Notes: generated by a model from the sequence alone, not told the origin. A stretch of DNA of 64,000 nucleotides from Rhodotorula mucilaginosa (GCA_034406715.1 CP137866.1:992001-1056000), one strand, 5' to 3'. Counted from the stretch's first letter, positions 1 through 11,954 are shown. Program-made: numbers and translations.

Positions 1-2622
1 ACCCTTGTGCTTGCTGCTCCCCTGTCCTCTCCGCAGAGCATGACAGATTACTACAACAAGCGCACGCCGCCAAAGAATCCCTTCGACTACTTTCGGTACC
101 GGGGAGGCAGACCTCGCCCCGATAGCGATGACAAGATTGACCCCTTCGGTGAGTCTCTCACTATCTACCTTCCTGAACATCCTCTGTTGCAACAGTCTAT
201 CTCGGTAGAAACTGAATCCCGCCAATTTTCTGTGCTTCATTGCAGGTACCGCTTTCTACTTGCATCCTCGGAAGACGTCCCCGTCTTCCAGCGGCTCCAG
301 CCACCGATCCTCGATTCCATGCAGCCGGTCTCGCGGTTCTCATAGGCACTCTGCCTCTCGTGGTGGCGGGCCGTTCAATGGCGACTCCCCGACGCTAGGA
401 TACCCCGACAGTTCCCTTGTTGCCCACTCTCCGGACACCGCTCACCGACATGGAGGGCAAGATCCTGCAGGCAGCGAGCGCAGGTTTTCCAATGGCGACT
501 CCCCGACGCTAGGACACCCCGATTATTCCATTCTTGTCCCTTCTCCAGGCTCCGCTTACCAACATGGGAGGCAAGATTTTGCAGACAGCAAGGAGGAAGG
601 ATCCGGAGCAAATGTCCCATACGATCATCGTCGGTCCAGACACGGGGCAAGTCCCACCAATTTGGCTGCAGTGCACCGGCCATCCAATCCCGAGACGTCT
701 GCGGGCATGCCTCGCCCAGACAGTGGCGCGCTTGACCCCTTCCGTGAGTTTCTCGCTGTGTCCGTCGTGAGAATTCTGCCGAGCTACAGTCTAACTCGGC
801 AGAGATTGTCCGGTCTCAAGACCCGAAACATACATGGAGCAGTGGGGACCCCCTTGCGCAGACGGCCGAAATTGCGGAACAGCTGCCATATGCCGCGTTC
901 GGTTCAATTTCCCCTCGCAACCGCGGGCAAAGGGCAGTTCAGAGGCCGAGCACGGTGAGAACAGCCTCCGAGACTTCAAATTTCTCACAAACACGTAAGC
1001 TTATATCTCGCTTCCGGTTGACCAGGGTGAGCAGTCGCTTGCCAAGTTCACGCCGGTGTCGAGGCGCCATCTGGTGGACAACCCTGTATTCCAATAACAA
1101 CACGAGAACAGGCAGCTGCGCACCAACGGACTTGATGTAGTACTATCAGCTTATTGGACACTGGTTGTGCATCAAAGAAGACGGGCATGACCGTGAGGCA
1201 CGCTTGGAGAGCTTTTCTTCTCGAAGCAGGCTCGGCGAGCCTCGGCGGTTCCTTCACACATCAGGAAATCGACGGGCTTTGCAGCAAAGTCTACGCCTAG
1301 ACATATACTATCTGTGCTTGCCAACTTCCGGCCTCCAACGACGGCGGACATGCCTTCGCTTCCTTGTTTTCCCCTCCCGGTCGGGCCACCTCGCGAGCTT
1401 CCTAGCGCTGCAGTAGCAGGAGGTGGCGATGACAGCATGACCTCGCAACGACGGCTGCATAGCTCACCTGATTGTTACGCTTACTATGTTACGTTCTTTA
1501 CAGCCGATCCCGTTGCACTTGCTTTGTCTCAGCAACCCTCAAGCTCGTGCCCCGCTTTGACCGCCCGTGTCGGCGATAGCTTGCCGATGCGATGACCTCT
1601 TCAGGTCATGTTCCCATGGGATGGAGCCGGGCCTCCGGATCTTGGTCCTGCTGAAGTTCAGGAGCCACACGCCGCGTGGCGAAGCTGCGATCGTGCGAAG
1701 CCAGATTCCGTCCGCGGACAAGCCGATACTCGGAATGCGGCAAGCTCCAAGCTCGGCGCGGTCGGCGCTAGCTCGCTTGCCAGCCTGACAGCGCCGCTTA
1801 TCGAGTCCGTGACTCGCGCGCACCTGCCTGTCTGGACCGGGGAAGAGTTCGTCACACCCGGCAACACTGATGCCGCCCAGCCCCGAGGAGACGAAGCGCA
1901 GATTGCGAAACCATGACAGCCATTTGAAACGAGCACCATCCGCCGGACACATCCCTCCATCTCGAAAGTGCTCGACGGACAAACAACCGGCTAGCAAGTC
2001 CAAGAAGCGGCGTTCAAGGTCAGGATCTCGAGAGTCGGAGGATGGACAGCATCTCCTCGACTTACTGGAAGAATACCTTCCAGAAGACCCTCCCCGTGGC
2101 CGGTCCCACATGGAGAGGGATTCTGTCGCGGAATCGATTCGTCGAAGATGCAGTGAGTTCCCTCTTTGACCCACCTCACTGCCTGCAGCTCTGCCCTCAG
2201 GTTGACGCTCTACCTGGTGCCCAGGGTCGGGTTCTCGGCGAGGCTATTCGGATCCGTTCGACCTCGATAAGCGGGAAGTGCTCGCGGCCGCCACTGACCC
2301 GGAGCTAGCTCTCGCATTTGACGGGCCGACTCTCCGCAAACTCGAAGGCCGTGCGCAGTCAGGAGAGGGAGTTTCAGGGACGTCTTCGCCATCGCAAGAG
2401 CGACCGACTCGTTCCGGTTCACCGATCAGTGAGCAAGACTTGAAGAAGCGCATGGAGAAAGCTGTGTTCGCATCGGCTTCCCCTCGTGCGGCCCAGAAAG
2501 TATGTGTTCTGCTCATAGGTTCTTCATGCTCTTTCCAGAAGGCTGACATTAAGCATGCTTCGACAGGAATGGTCATCGCTGGCAAGATTCACGCCACAAT
2601 CGAGGAAGTGTTTGTTGCGTAG
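1..2622 (+). CDS. Unrecognised multi-exon protein, 5' end beyond window
   Basis: I do not recognise this protein. A pyrimidine tract ending in CAG at 36 looks like a splice acceptor, so the gene probably starts left of the window. A clear intron is 149-245, joining exon 1 (ending DKIDPF) in frame to a Ser/Pro/Gly-rich exon from 246. A second likely intron is 744-801. A later exon (about 1870-2152, acidic stretch DLLEEYLPEDPPRGRS) joins through intron 2153-2224 to an exon ending ASTGMVIAGKIH...VFVA and stop at 2622; a possible in-frame 39 nt intron is 2500-2538. The segment 1000-1870 is not resolved. The protein is low in complexity, carries a 38-residue tandem repeat and a duplicated exon end, and shows no domain I can name. 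Strand and last exons are fairly secure, the full model is not. Confidence 0.45.
378..605 (+). repeat. Two-copy 114 bp tandem repeat in coding exon
   Basis: A unit beginning AATGGCGACTCCCCGACGCT occurs at 377 and again at 491, a 114 bp period that equals 38 codons. Both copies stay in frame and encode NGDSPTLG(Y/H)PD followed by a His/Gly/Gln-rich stretch. The 3' halves have diverged, so the duplication is not brand new. Confidence 0.8.
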
Positions 2623-2913
2623 ATCTGTGTTCCGCTACTAAATAGGATCACGCCGCAGCCAAGCGCAGAGTACTGCCTTGACCCTCGCTCATAGGCTGTT
2701 GATAAGCGTAGACGCGTCAGGGTGGAATCAAAGAGCCCACCGAGTCTCGCCTGTGCGTTCCGGGGCCCAGGTCGGTTTTGCTTGTCGGTCTCGCCCGACA
2801 CTCCGCCGGCGATGGTGACCGTCTGCTTGCCGGTGAAGTACGACTGGAAAGACGGCGCGGTGCTTTTTACGTTGGCGATATGTCGGCGCCTTGATGTGAA
2901 GTAGACGGGTGGT

Positions 2914-3310
2914 TCATGCTTGCGACGAGTTGCCGACTTCAACCTCCGAAGGCGGCGGTGAATAGGCGGTCCAACGTGCTGCTGCAATCGCCAAGAAGCC
3001 TGTAGAGAGCCAGTCAGCACATGCACATCACGCATACTGGGCGCGACAACTTGCCGAGTCCAGCTGCACTTGCGGTGGCCTTGCCGATCCTCGTCTTGGC
3101 TTGCGATCGCGCGACGGTCAAGGCGTACACTCCTACGGCGGAAAAAGTCGCGGTGCCTGTGATCCGACAGGTCTGGCAGTCGGTGTACAGCGCTTGCGGG
3201 ATCGCCGTCGCTGCACTCGCGGGTCGAGGTGATGAGACCGACGGCGAGGCGGAAGACGACGGCTCGGGCTGCGACGAGTTGCGGAAGGAGGAGGGGATGA
3301 GGTTGGACAT
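2914..3310 (-). CDS. Small DMAC1/Dmo2-like mitochondrial assembly protein
   Basis: Two exons, 3070-3310 and 2914-2999, join across a 70 nt intron (3000-3069) that has a GTGCAG donor, a CTGAC branch sequence and a CTACAG acceptor; the spliced frame gives 108 residues. The N-terminal 35 residues are Ser/Pro-rich. Then comes DCQTCRITGTATFSAVGVYA, a Cys-x2-Cys-Arg motif running into a hydrophobic helix, and a second hydrophobic stretch FLAIAAARWTAY near the C-terminus. This pattern matches the DUF4536 family (human DMAC1, yeast Dmo2), small inner-membrane proteins involved in respiratory complex assembly. The start at 3310 was chosen over an ATG at 3343 because it begins the compact conserved protein. 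It is divergent from the hydrolase gene, 159 bp away. The family call rests on the motif and the two helices only. Confidence 0.5.
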
Positions 3311-3469
3311 GGAGTGACCTTGTCGCCGGTGCAGGTGCAGCACTTGTACCGCCGATCCCTCTGACGAGGCGGAGTGGAGGCGAGACCGACCTCAGGCTGC
3401 GCAAGAGGCCGAATTGGAAGTGCGTCTTCTCGGTCACCGTACGCTCTTTCCTACTGATGTAAGTGCGCC

Positions 3470-5494
3470 ATGCCACCCAGCGCAACGGACCCCATCGAGG
3501 AACTACACCCTAAAGCCGGCAGAAAGACCAAAGCGTGCGCAGGCCCACTTGCACGTGCCAGCGGACGAGACGAGAGGCTGACGCTCGCGGCCTCCTCTTC
3601 GCAGCATTGTCGGAGCGACCGCGCTTCGTGTAGCCGTGCCCGTTGCTCTACAGCACTGGATCCGCGGACGTGAGTCCCAATTCCCTGTCTTCCGTATCGT
3701 GAAAGAAGGCATTCACCGATTGACGTATCTTCCGACTGCCATCCTCCCTCGTTGCCAGCGCCGTCGCCGACATGGTCCGTCACTCTATCCATCACGACCC
3801 GCATGGGCCGCGAAATGATCCTCAAGGCCGGCCACAAGTTTTCCAAGCATCCGCCCGCAACGCGCGACGACCTGATCCGTCAAATCCGCAAAACCCGCTT
3901 CGTCGACCCTCTTTCAGCGGTCAAGCCGGACAAAGTCCGGGGAGGCACCATCTGGAGACACGATATAGTCGTGCCGAGACGACCGCAGGAAGGCGTCCTG
4001 GAAGAGGTTGCGCAAAGAGAAACAGGGAAGAGAATTCTCAGGGTGCGTCCTGTTCTTTCGGCGTTCGCGAGCGCGCGAGAATGACCAGCATTGTTGACCA
4101 TTCTCCGACGGGTGACCCGTATTCAGGGAGAATGGGTTCTCGCCGAATGGCTTCTCGATCCGGCCGGACCGCCGCCCCGACCGCAGGTCATCTTGCACTT
4201 GCACGGTGGCGCCCACGTTCTACAAGACTTGCGCGGTTACCGCGAGTACAACGCGCAAGTATCTATGATGACGAGATGTCGTGTGTACTGTGAGTCGCGA
4301 GTCAAGCGTGTCCAGCGAGGTCGTTGACGAGTCTCAGAATCTGCAAAACGACAGGTATAGACTACCGACTGGCGCCTGAATCGGTCTTTCCAGAATCCCT
4401 ACTGGACGCAATGACGGCATACTACTATCTCACAGAAGGTGAGGGCGGTCTGCTGTACGCGTAGGCCCGTTTGCGCTGAGACCTGACGGTGACGTCCTCC
4501 ACGGACGGATACCATTTATGTACAGAGATCAAAGTCCCGCCATCGGACATCATCCTTTCGGGAGACTCGGCCGGGGGCGGCATCGTGGTCCAGCTCGCAA
4601 TGTTCTTGCGGGACCAAGGCTTTTCCGAAGTCGGCGGCATGATGTTGCTGAGCCCGTGGCTTGATTTAACGACCAGCTTCGAGAGCTGGCACGAGAACCG
4701 GGTCAGTCTCGTCCCGAGAGAAGTTGAAGTGCAGCGCCAAGCCCGAGACTGACGCTTTCAACGAGCAGAACCACGACTTCTTGACGATCGACAGCGAGAC
4801 GGAGCCTTTACATCCGCCACGCCTCTACGTCTCTTCCGTCTGGCCGACCACTGAGGATTCCATGCGCGATTTCCACGAGCAAGTCATACATCCTTACATC
4901 AGTCCGGCGCTCGCCCCGCTGTCGGCGCTTCGCAACTTGCCCCCGACGCTCGTTCACACGGGCGGCTGCGAGCGCTTGCGCGACGAGCAGACGGTCTTTG
5001 CTCGGCGTGTTCGACTTGCCGATCCCGGCAACGAGGTCCAGCATCAGCTCTGGGTTGACGGCGTCCACACCTTTGCGAGCATGCAGTCGACCATCTCGGG
5101 CGCGTCGGCCCAAAAGGAGGTCGGCGCTTGGCTCGAACGCCTCTGCGCGCGGCGTCCGAGCGAGCTCGGACAGGACGCCCAGTGGGCGGGCGACGTCGAT
5201 CGAGCAGTGACCGTCGAGCGGGAAGGACGGCTCTTGCGCGAAGGCAAGATTAAGCCGTTCGAGAAGGCGACGAGGAAATGGTGTTATGATCGCACACTCG
5301 AGCGGATGCCCGAAATCCGGGTCAAGCCGGACGGGTGCGCCGAAGCGCGCACTGCAGCTGAAGAAGCCAATGGCGTCAACGAGGCCCTCGGCCTGACAGA
5401 AGTTTTCCGCCCGAGGAAAGCGACGAGGCGAGAGCGGCGGCGGAAAGAAAAGGAGCAGGAAACGATACAGGACAAGTCGGGGCAGGCCTCGTAG
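3470..5494 (+). CDS. HSL-type alpha/beta hydrolase, membrane-anchored
   Basis: Seven exons (3470-3534, 3605-3669, 3759-4042, 4127-4289, 4355-4438, 4526-4701, 4769-5494) give a 520-residue protein. After about 20 residues a hydrophobic segment (IVGATALRVAVPVALQHW) looks like a membrane anchor. It is followed by a GPPSPTWS motif typical of fungal hydrolases of this group. The hormone-sensitive-lipase signatures are present: oxyanion HGGA, substrate-side DYRLAPE, nucleophile elbow GDSAGGG, a C-terminal acid residue in CERLRDEQTVF and the catalytic His in DGVHTF. The enzyme should cleave esters or amides; the substrate cannot be told. The last roughly 110 residues are charged, Arg/Lys/Glu-rich and not part of the fold. 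All introns are 65-94 nt with branch-like CTGAC sequences near the acceptors. Confidence 0.85.
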
Positions 5495-5747
5495 ACCTAA
5501 TCTGCATATCATATCGCAGACTGACTCGCATCAAGGAAGGATGCGCTGAGAAAGGACTATATCTCCCTCGAGAGAAAGGAGGCCATTTGTATTCTCCGAT
5601 TAGCCTTTCGTTTGTATTGGCTGCATTACATTTTGTCGGCTCCTGTTTTTCGCCTGCACTGCAAGTTGGCTGCTCCGTACACTCGCACCTCTCGCTGATC
5701 CGCGGTGCAGCTCTCGACCGCGCAAAGGACCGAGACTGCTTCGAAGC

Positions 5748-8521
5748 ATGGCGTCGAAAGGCTTGAAGACCGAAGACACCAAGACGGAGCACCCGTTCCA
5801 GGCGATCGTCGTCTGCGATGGCTGGGGCGACGAGGAACGCTGGGGACCGCTCGTGCGGCGGAAGCGCACTGAAGACGAGGAGTACGACGACCTCGAAGTC
5901 GGCGGAGAACAGCGGCCCTGGGTGAGTGACGGAGAAATCTTGTTCTCGTTTTTCGACTTTTCCGAACAGTCAACTCGAGGGTCTCTTGCCGAGACGAGAC
6001 GCTTTACAGGCTTGCCTGAGTGTGCATAGGATGAAGCTGACTTTGTGCGCTTCGACAGTGCCTTCTCCCGCTGCTGAACGTCCCGTTGCTGGCTTGGACT
6101 CTCGAATCGCTTTCGGCTTCCGGCGTCGAGCAGGCGTTCCTCTTCGTGCACGACGGCGTTGAACAAGTCCGAGACTGGCTCGCGTGAGTCGGCAGCGCTG
6201 CATCATGGGAGAGCAAGAACCGACTGACCTTGTTGGGCACCGCAGGACTTCCTCCTTCATGTCTCCCGGCGCCGAAATGTCGATCGTGGTCCGGCCGACA
6301 AAGGCTCTCACGCCGGGAGACGTCTTGCGTGAAGTCGACTCGTTGCAGATCCTCGCGCCGGCCGACTACCTGGTCGTCCAGGCTGGCTACGTCGGAAATG
6401 TCGACTTGAAGGAGAAGGTTCAGGAATTTACCGACCGCCGCCTGAAGGACCCGAACCTTTCCATGAGTTGCATCGTCCGACCGATCACGAAGCAGTGAGC
6501 ATGCAATCTCCGGCACGAGTCGACTTCAGCAGCAGGCTGACGATTCACCCGCGACAGGACCCACGCGACATTCGCCGTACACACTCTTACTCCGGACGCG
6601 CAGCTTCTGCACTACGAGGAGTCGTTGCTCTTCCCGAAGATGAAAAAGTTCACTATTCCGCGCGAAGCCCTCGGCAACGGTACCGAATTGCGGGCTCGGT
6701 CCGATCTCGAAGCGGTCGGCGCAGTCATCTGCAGCTCGGAGGCAAGTTCTGCTCTCGGCTTTCCCTCCCACAGACCCAGTCATTGACGAAGCTACTGCCG
6801 GTACAGGTGGCACCCCTCTTTACCGAGAACTTTGACTACCAGTTCTTCTACCCCGACTTCGTCAACGGCTTGCTCACCTCCGACCTCCTCGGCAAGACCA
6901 TCTGCTGCACCATCCTCGAATCGACTCCCGCTTCTCTCCAGGGGAGCGCCCGCGCGCCGGCATGGGCGTTCTCCGTCTCCAACACCAAGTCGTACGACGC
7001 GATGAGCAAAGCGATCCTCGCTCGCAAGGCGTACCCGATGGCGCCGGACGAGAACATGCCGAACCGTTCGGCGCGGTACGAGCAGCGGAGAGCTCGCGTA
7101 TACTATGGAAAGGATGTCGACTTGTCAAGGTGCGCTCCCGAGTCTACTCAGCAACGTACTTCTGCGTTTAATCTGACTTACGAATTCTGCGATTTGTGCA
7201 GGACCTGCAAGATCTCTTCTACCTCGCTGATCGGCACCTCGTCTCGCATCGGCCCCAACACGTACATCTCGCATTCGGTTCTCGGCGACAGCGTCCAGAC
7301 CGGTTCGTCCTGCCAGATCGTCAACTCTTACGTCTTTGCTGGCGCCGTCCTCGGAGACGGCTGCGTCGTCCGGGACAGCGTCGTCGGTGAAAGCGTCAGG
7401 ATAGCTCCGGGAGCTGTGGTCGAGCAGGGCTGCTTGATCGCGGCGGGCGCTGTCATCGGAGAAGAGGCCAAGTTGCGCGGATGCCGCGTCTCGCTGGAAG
7501 AGTACGACGGGGACGAATTTGACGTGCGAGGTTGCACCCGTGAGTTTGAGCTGCAGCACCACGAGAGTAACAGAAGCACGCTGACGATCTGCTCCAAACT
7601 CAGTCGGCGCAGGTGCGCAGGGCCACCTCTGGCCTTCGGAGGATCAGAATGACCAGGACGCGGACAGCGATGACGAGGACGAGAGCGATCCTCGCAACTT
7701 GGCCGTGACTCGTCTCGGTGCGTTCCCAGTCTATTCTCGCTTCGATGTGGAGGAAAGGACTGACGAAAGATGACCGTGCAGGAGCCCGCGTGACCCGCCT
7801 GCGACGCAACTCGTCGTCCTCTTCACTCTCGAGTTTGTCTCGGAGCGGCTCTTCCGTTTCCCTCGGATCGGACGCCTCGATTACGGATGACGACGACGAT
7901 GCCGGGTACGATTCGGACGCCGCGCCGGCGATTGCTGGTCTCGCCACACTGCAGCTCGAGACGTCGGGCTCGGGCAGCGGCGAGCGGAAGCAGTCCGAGT
8001 TTGTGACCGAGTGCGTGCACTCGCTCGACCGGTCGTTCGCCGAGGGGCACACGGTCGACAATGCGGCGATCGAGCTCAAGACGCTCCGGATGGCGAGCAA
8101 CGTGCCTCTGAACGAGGTCCGCGCGGTCGTGGTTCCGTACGTGCTCCGGCGCGCGGGGGGCGCGAGCGGCGCGGCCGACACGCTCGAGCGGTGGGGTGGG
8201 TTGATCGCGAGCTTGACGGGCGACTCGGACGACGCCATGGTCGATTGTGTCCTCCGCGCGCAAGAGTACGTCGCTGCGGGCGATGCCGATGCCGGTGTCG
8301 GTCCGGGCGACGTCCGGATGTGGCTCCGCGTGTTGAAGGGCTTTTACGAGCACGACGTCGTCAGTGACGATGCCGTGTTTACGTGGTACAAGAGTGCGGC
8401 GGCGCGGCAGGTCGGCGGCGACGAAGGGAGAAAGTTGTGGGCCGCGAGTCGGCCTTTCCTCGAGGCGATCCAGGAAGACGACGACTCGGACGAAGATTCC
8501 GATGAGGACGACAGCGAGTAG
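5748..8521 (+). CDS. GCD6: eIF2B epsilon, guanine-nucleotide exchange subunit
   Basis: Eight exons (5748-5921, 6059-6183, 6246-6494, 6558-6741, 6807-7129, 7202-7539, 7604-7717, 7782-8521) encode 748 residues, close to the usual length of about 720. It is the catalytic subunit of eIF2B, which recharges eIF2 with GTP. The N-terminal nucleotidyltransferase-like domain has PLLNVPLLAWTLESL and FTENFDYQFFYPDFVNG. The middle is a left-handed beta-helix of I/V-patch hexapeptides (TSLIGTSSRIGPNTYISHSV and onward). The C-terminus is a W2/HEAT domain rich in acidic residues (DDDSDEDSDEDDSE at the end) that binds eIF2-beta. Intron 4 (6742-6806) begins with GC rather than GT. The acidic/Ser linker before W2 is longer than in budding yeast. 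Confidence 0.95.
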
Positions 8522-8690
8522 ACTAGAGATGGTGTGAAACTCGATTGCTGCATACGGTTAAATCGGGGAGAGGGTAATGTCGAGTTTTTTGTAATGGATT
8601 GTAATGCCGGGATTAGGAAGCCGGCGAATTGAAGGAGGGGGCAGGCGAGCAGGCGGACTGGGGTCTCGGTCTCGCTCTCGCTACTGGCTC

Positions 8691-8706
8691 GTGTGTGTGT
8701 GTGTGT
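8691..8706 (+). repeat. (GT)8 microsatellite just before a start codon
   Basis: Sixteen bases of perfect GT repeat end six bases before the ATG at 8713 of the Def1-like gene, so they lie in its 5' leader. Confidence 0.9.
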
Positions 8707-8712
8707 AACCTG

Positions 8713-11700
8713 ATGGCATCTCTCTCTCGCGGTACTGGCCGCCCCCAGCAACGGCGCGGACGCGGCGGCTCTTCTGCTCCGGCGACGGGCGACTCTTCGA
8801 CCACGCGTGACCTCGACTCGGGTCAGTGCACCTCGCTCGCGCTCTCGCACCTCGCGGACCCTCGTGGAGGGACTGGACCACTCGAGACTGACTCTATGAT
8901 CGCAGCCGAGTCGGACGAGGTCCGCCAGCTGCGCTCAAAGTACCAGTCCAAGCTTGCTACCGCCAAGGAGCTCTTCCCCGACTGGACCGACGAGGACGTT
9001 CTCTACGCCATCCACGACGCCAACGGCGATGTAGAGGTCGCCATCGTACGGATGTCGGAAGGTAAGCCCGCCCTCTCTAGCTGCCCACCGCGCGTGTGGG
9101 GCTCGTTCCCGCACTCGCTCGTGCGACCTCTTGTTCTCCGCCGCTTGACGCGGAAGGTTGACTTGGCCTACGTGCACGCCTACAGGTCTCGCGCAGCAGT
9201 GGGGCGCTGTCAAGACGAGGAAGGACAAGAAGGTGGAAAGGGCCGCAGCTGCACCCGCCGTCCCCGCCGTGTCGGCGTCGCAGCGCGGCGGTTTCGCCGG
9301 TCGCGGTCGTGGTGGTTTCGGTGCGTCTTCTCTCGGCTCTAACCCGCGCTCGTCAGTTTGGCAAGAGAGTTTTCGCTCATGCTCGTTATTCTTGAAAATA
9401 GAGGGCGCTCGCGGCGGACGTGGTGGAATCCGTGGTGGACGAGGCGGTCGGGGCGGTGCCATCGGCGTCAACGGTGTGCCGCGCGCGGCGTTCCCTGCTG
9501 CCGGTGGTGCTCCGGCTGCTTCGACGACCGCGCAGGTCAACGGAGCTGCGACAGAGGCGACGGAAGGTGACAAGGCGGCCGACGACGTCAACTCGTCGAC
9601 CCCGTCGTCGTTTGTTCCGGCTCCGACCCCGACGGGCGCCTGGGCCAAGAGGCTCGGCACTTCGTCCGAGGCGACGGCGGCTGCTACTCCGGCTGCGTCT
9701 GCTGACGAGACGGCGTCGAGCACCCCGGCGACTTGGGCGGACGCTGCTCCCGCGCAATCGCAGGGAGAGACGGCCGCAGCCGCGACCGAGGCTACCCCGG
9801 CTGCGACTGAAGAGTCGAAGCCGGCGCCGCCGCAAAAGTCGGCGAGCCGCACCATCGTTCCCGGCACCAAGATGTCGTGGGCTCAGATCGCCAGGCCCGC
9901 TTCCCCGCCCAAGCCGGCTGCCGCTCTCCCCCCCGCCGTTCCCGTCGTCGCGCCGGCTGCTGCGACTTCCTCCGACGCCCCTACTACCACCGGCGCCGCC
10001 GCCACCGAGGCGCCGGCTCCGGAACCGGTTTCGGCCCCGTCTGCGGCTCCCGTCGTCGAGGAGACCACCGCCGCCGCTCCGACCATCTCTCTCCCCACCC
10101 CCTCCGCCACCGCTCCCGAAACTCAGTCGTCCGCTCCGTCGTACGACCCGTGGGGCTCGACCCCGGCCGCTGCCGCCGCTGCGCCGTCGCCGGCTCCCCT
10201 CGCCGTCGGTGAGGGTTGGGCCGACTCGATCGTCGCCGCCAACCAGCAGGCTCCCAACGCCGCCGACAAGCGCGAGGTCGAGTCGCACCTGCCGCCGCAC
10301 GACATTGCCACTGCCGGTCCGATCGACGTCAACTCGTCGGCCGTTCCCCAGCAGCAGCAGCAGCAGCAGGCTCCCGGCCAGCAGGACAAGTACACCGGTG
10401 CTGCCCCGCCCGGTCTCCCGCCCAAGCGCGCTCAGCAGGAAGCTGTCGTCCTCCCCGGCCAGGCTACCTCGGTCGACCGCGTCGGCGTCCAGTTCGGTTC
10501 GCTCGACCTCTTCGACGGTTCCAAGCCCTCGTTCGGTTCGGTCCCGTCGCAGCAGCAGTCCCAGGAACAGCAGCAGCAGCAGCAGCCGCAGCAGTCCCAG
10601 GAGCAGCAGCAGCCGCAACAGCAGCAGCAGCAGCAGCAGCAGCCGCAGCAGACTGGCGCGCTCGAGCAGGGTGCCATCCCGGGTCAGCCGCCGATGGGTG
10701 CCCCGATCCAGCAGCAGCAGCAGCCGCAGCACCAGCAGTACCAGCAGCAGCAATACCAGCAGCAGCAGTCCCAGCAGCCGCAGCACTCTTCGTACCAGGG
10801 CTTCCAGCAGCCGCAGCACGACCAGTCGGCCCAGAACGCCTTCTCGCAGCCGGCGCACAACCTCTTCCAGACCCAGCCTCAGCAGCAGCAGCAGCAGCCG
10901 ACTTCGGCTGCTTCGCCCTTCCCGCGCTACGGTGGCATGCCGTCGCCGTACGGCCAGCAGCCGGGTCAGCAGCAGCAGCAGCAGCAGCAGGTTCCCGGCC
11001 AGCAGCAGCAGACCCAGCAGCACGACGACGGCTCGTACGGCGCCGCGGCGCAGTACAACAAGCCGGTCGACCAGGCTCAGGCCGTCTCTTCGCCGTACTT
11101 CCAGCACCCGGGAGCTCACTCGCACTCGCCGGCGCCAAGTCACCAGGCCGCTCAGAGCCCGTACGCCGCGTTCAACTCGGTCCCGCAGCAGCAGGCTCCC
11201 GGTCAGCAGTTCGGCTCGCAGGCTACCGACTACTCGGCCATCTACTCGCAGGACTCGATGCGCGCCATGGTGAGTCTCCGCGGGCGCTGGTGAGAATCGT
11301 TTCTTTCCGACCACTGACTTTTTCCCTCCGACTGTGACTGTGCAGGGCTTCTACGACGCCTACGGCCAGCTCTCGACCCCGGGATCGGGTTACCAGGCTC
11401 CTTCGCCGATGCCGACCCGTCCGGACGAGTCCGCTTCCGCCTCGCAGGTCGGCCAGCAGGGCTCGCAACAGTCGCAGCCGGCTCAGCCGACGCAGCAGCA
11501 GATGCCTCACCAGCAGAGCTTCTACAACATGAACCCTTATGCCGCCGCCGCGTACAACCCCTACGGCGCGTACTACGGGTTCAACCAGTTCCCGCAGCAG
11601 GTCCCGCCCAACTTCTCGGCGCTCCAGGGCTACCCGTACGGGTACGGCGCCTCGAGCCCCGCCGCCGCCGCCGCGCCGCAGCAGCAGGCCGGTCAGGGCC

Positions 11701-11954
11701 AGCAGGGCCAGCAGCAGGGCCAGCAGCAGCAGGGTCAGCAGCAGCGCCCGGCCGCTTCGCCCGCGATGGCCGCCGGCAGCTCGGCCTCGCGCGCCGGCTA
11801 CCCCCAGTACGCCAGCGCTTCGTCGCCGTACGGTCAGCAGCCGCAGCAGGCCCAGCAGCAGCAACAGCAGCAGCAGGCTCAGGCTTCGCCTTACGGCGGC
11901 GCGTACGGTTCCAACGCCAAGGACTTTGACGCCGCCAACGCCCGCTTCTTCTAG
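8713..11954 (+). CDS. DEF1: Def1-like CUE-domain, glutamine-rich protein
   Basis: Exons 8713-8821, 8906-9061, 9186-9320, 9402-11269 and 11346-11954 give 958 residues. Introns 8822-8905 and 9321-9401 are multiples of three and open, but have good donors and a branch-like CTGAC in the first, so I splice them. After a Gly/Arg-rich start comes a CUE-like ubiquitin-binding helix bundle (LATAKELFPDWTDEDVLYAI, then DANGDVEVAIVRMSEG). RGG-type repeats follow, then a long Pro/Ala/Ser region and about 500 residues dominated by poly-Gln runs. This is the layout of yeast Def1, which recruits ubiquitin ligase to stalled RNA polymerase II and is processed within its Gln-rich tail. Identity beyond the CUE domain and composition is not provable here. 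Opposite-strand open frames across this gene are artefacts of GC-rich repeats. Confidence 0.7.
10344..11901 (+). repeat. CAG/CAA-rich poly-glutamine coding tracts
   Basis: Clusters of CAG codons with occasional CAA recur at 10350-10370, 10547-10660, 10709-10780, 10879-10898, 10967-11018, 11692-11745 and 11842-11880, interleaved with Pro, Ser and Tyr. All are in the reading frame of the Def1-like protein. The CAA interruptions should limit slippage. Confidence 0.85.

Noticed and set aside
2589-3485. 298-codon minus-strand frame
   Set aside because: Arg-rich with no domain; the spliced DMAC1-like model in the same place explains the conserved Cys motif and helices.
9420-11273. 617-codon plus-strand frame of Ser/Arg/Pro
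   Set aside because: Alternative frame of the same repeats; composition is purely a by-product.
9386-11314. 642-codon open frame on the minus strand across the Def1-like gene
   Set aside because: Leu/Arg/Gly monotony mirrors the CAG-rich plus strand; no domains, and the plus strand has a CUE domain and correct splicing.
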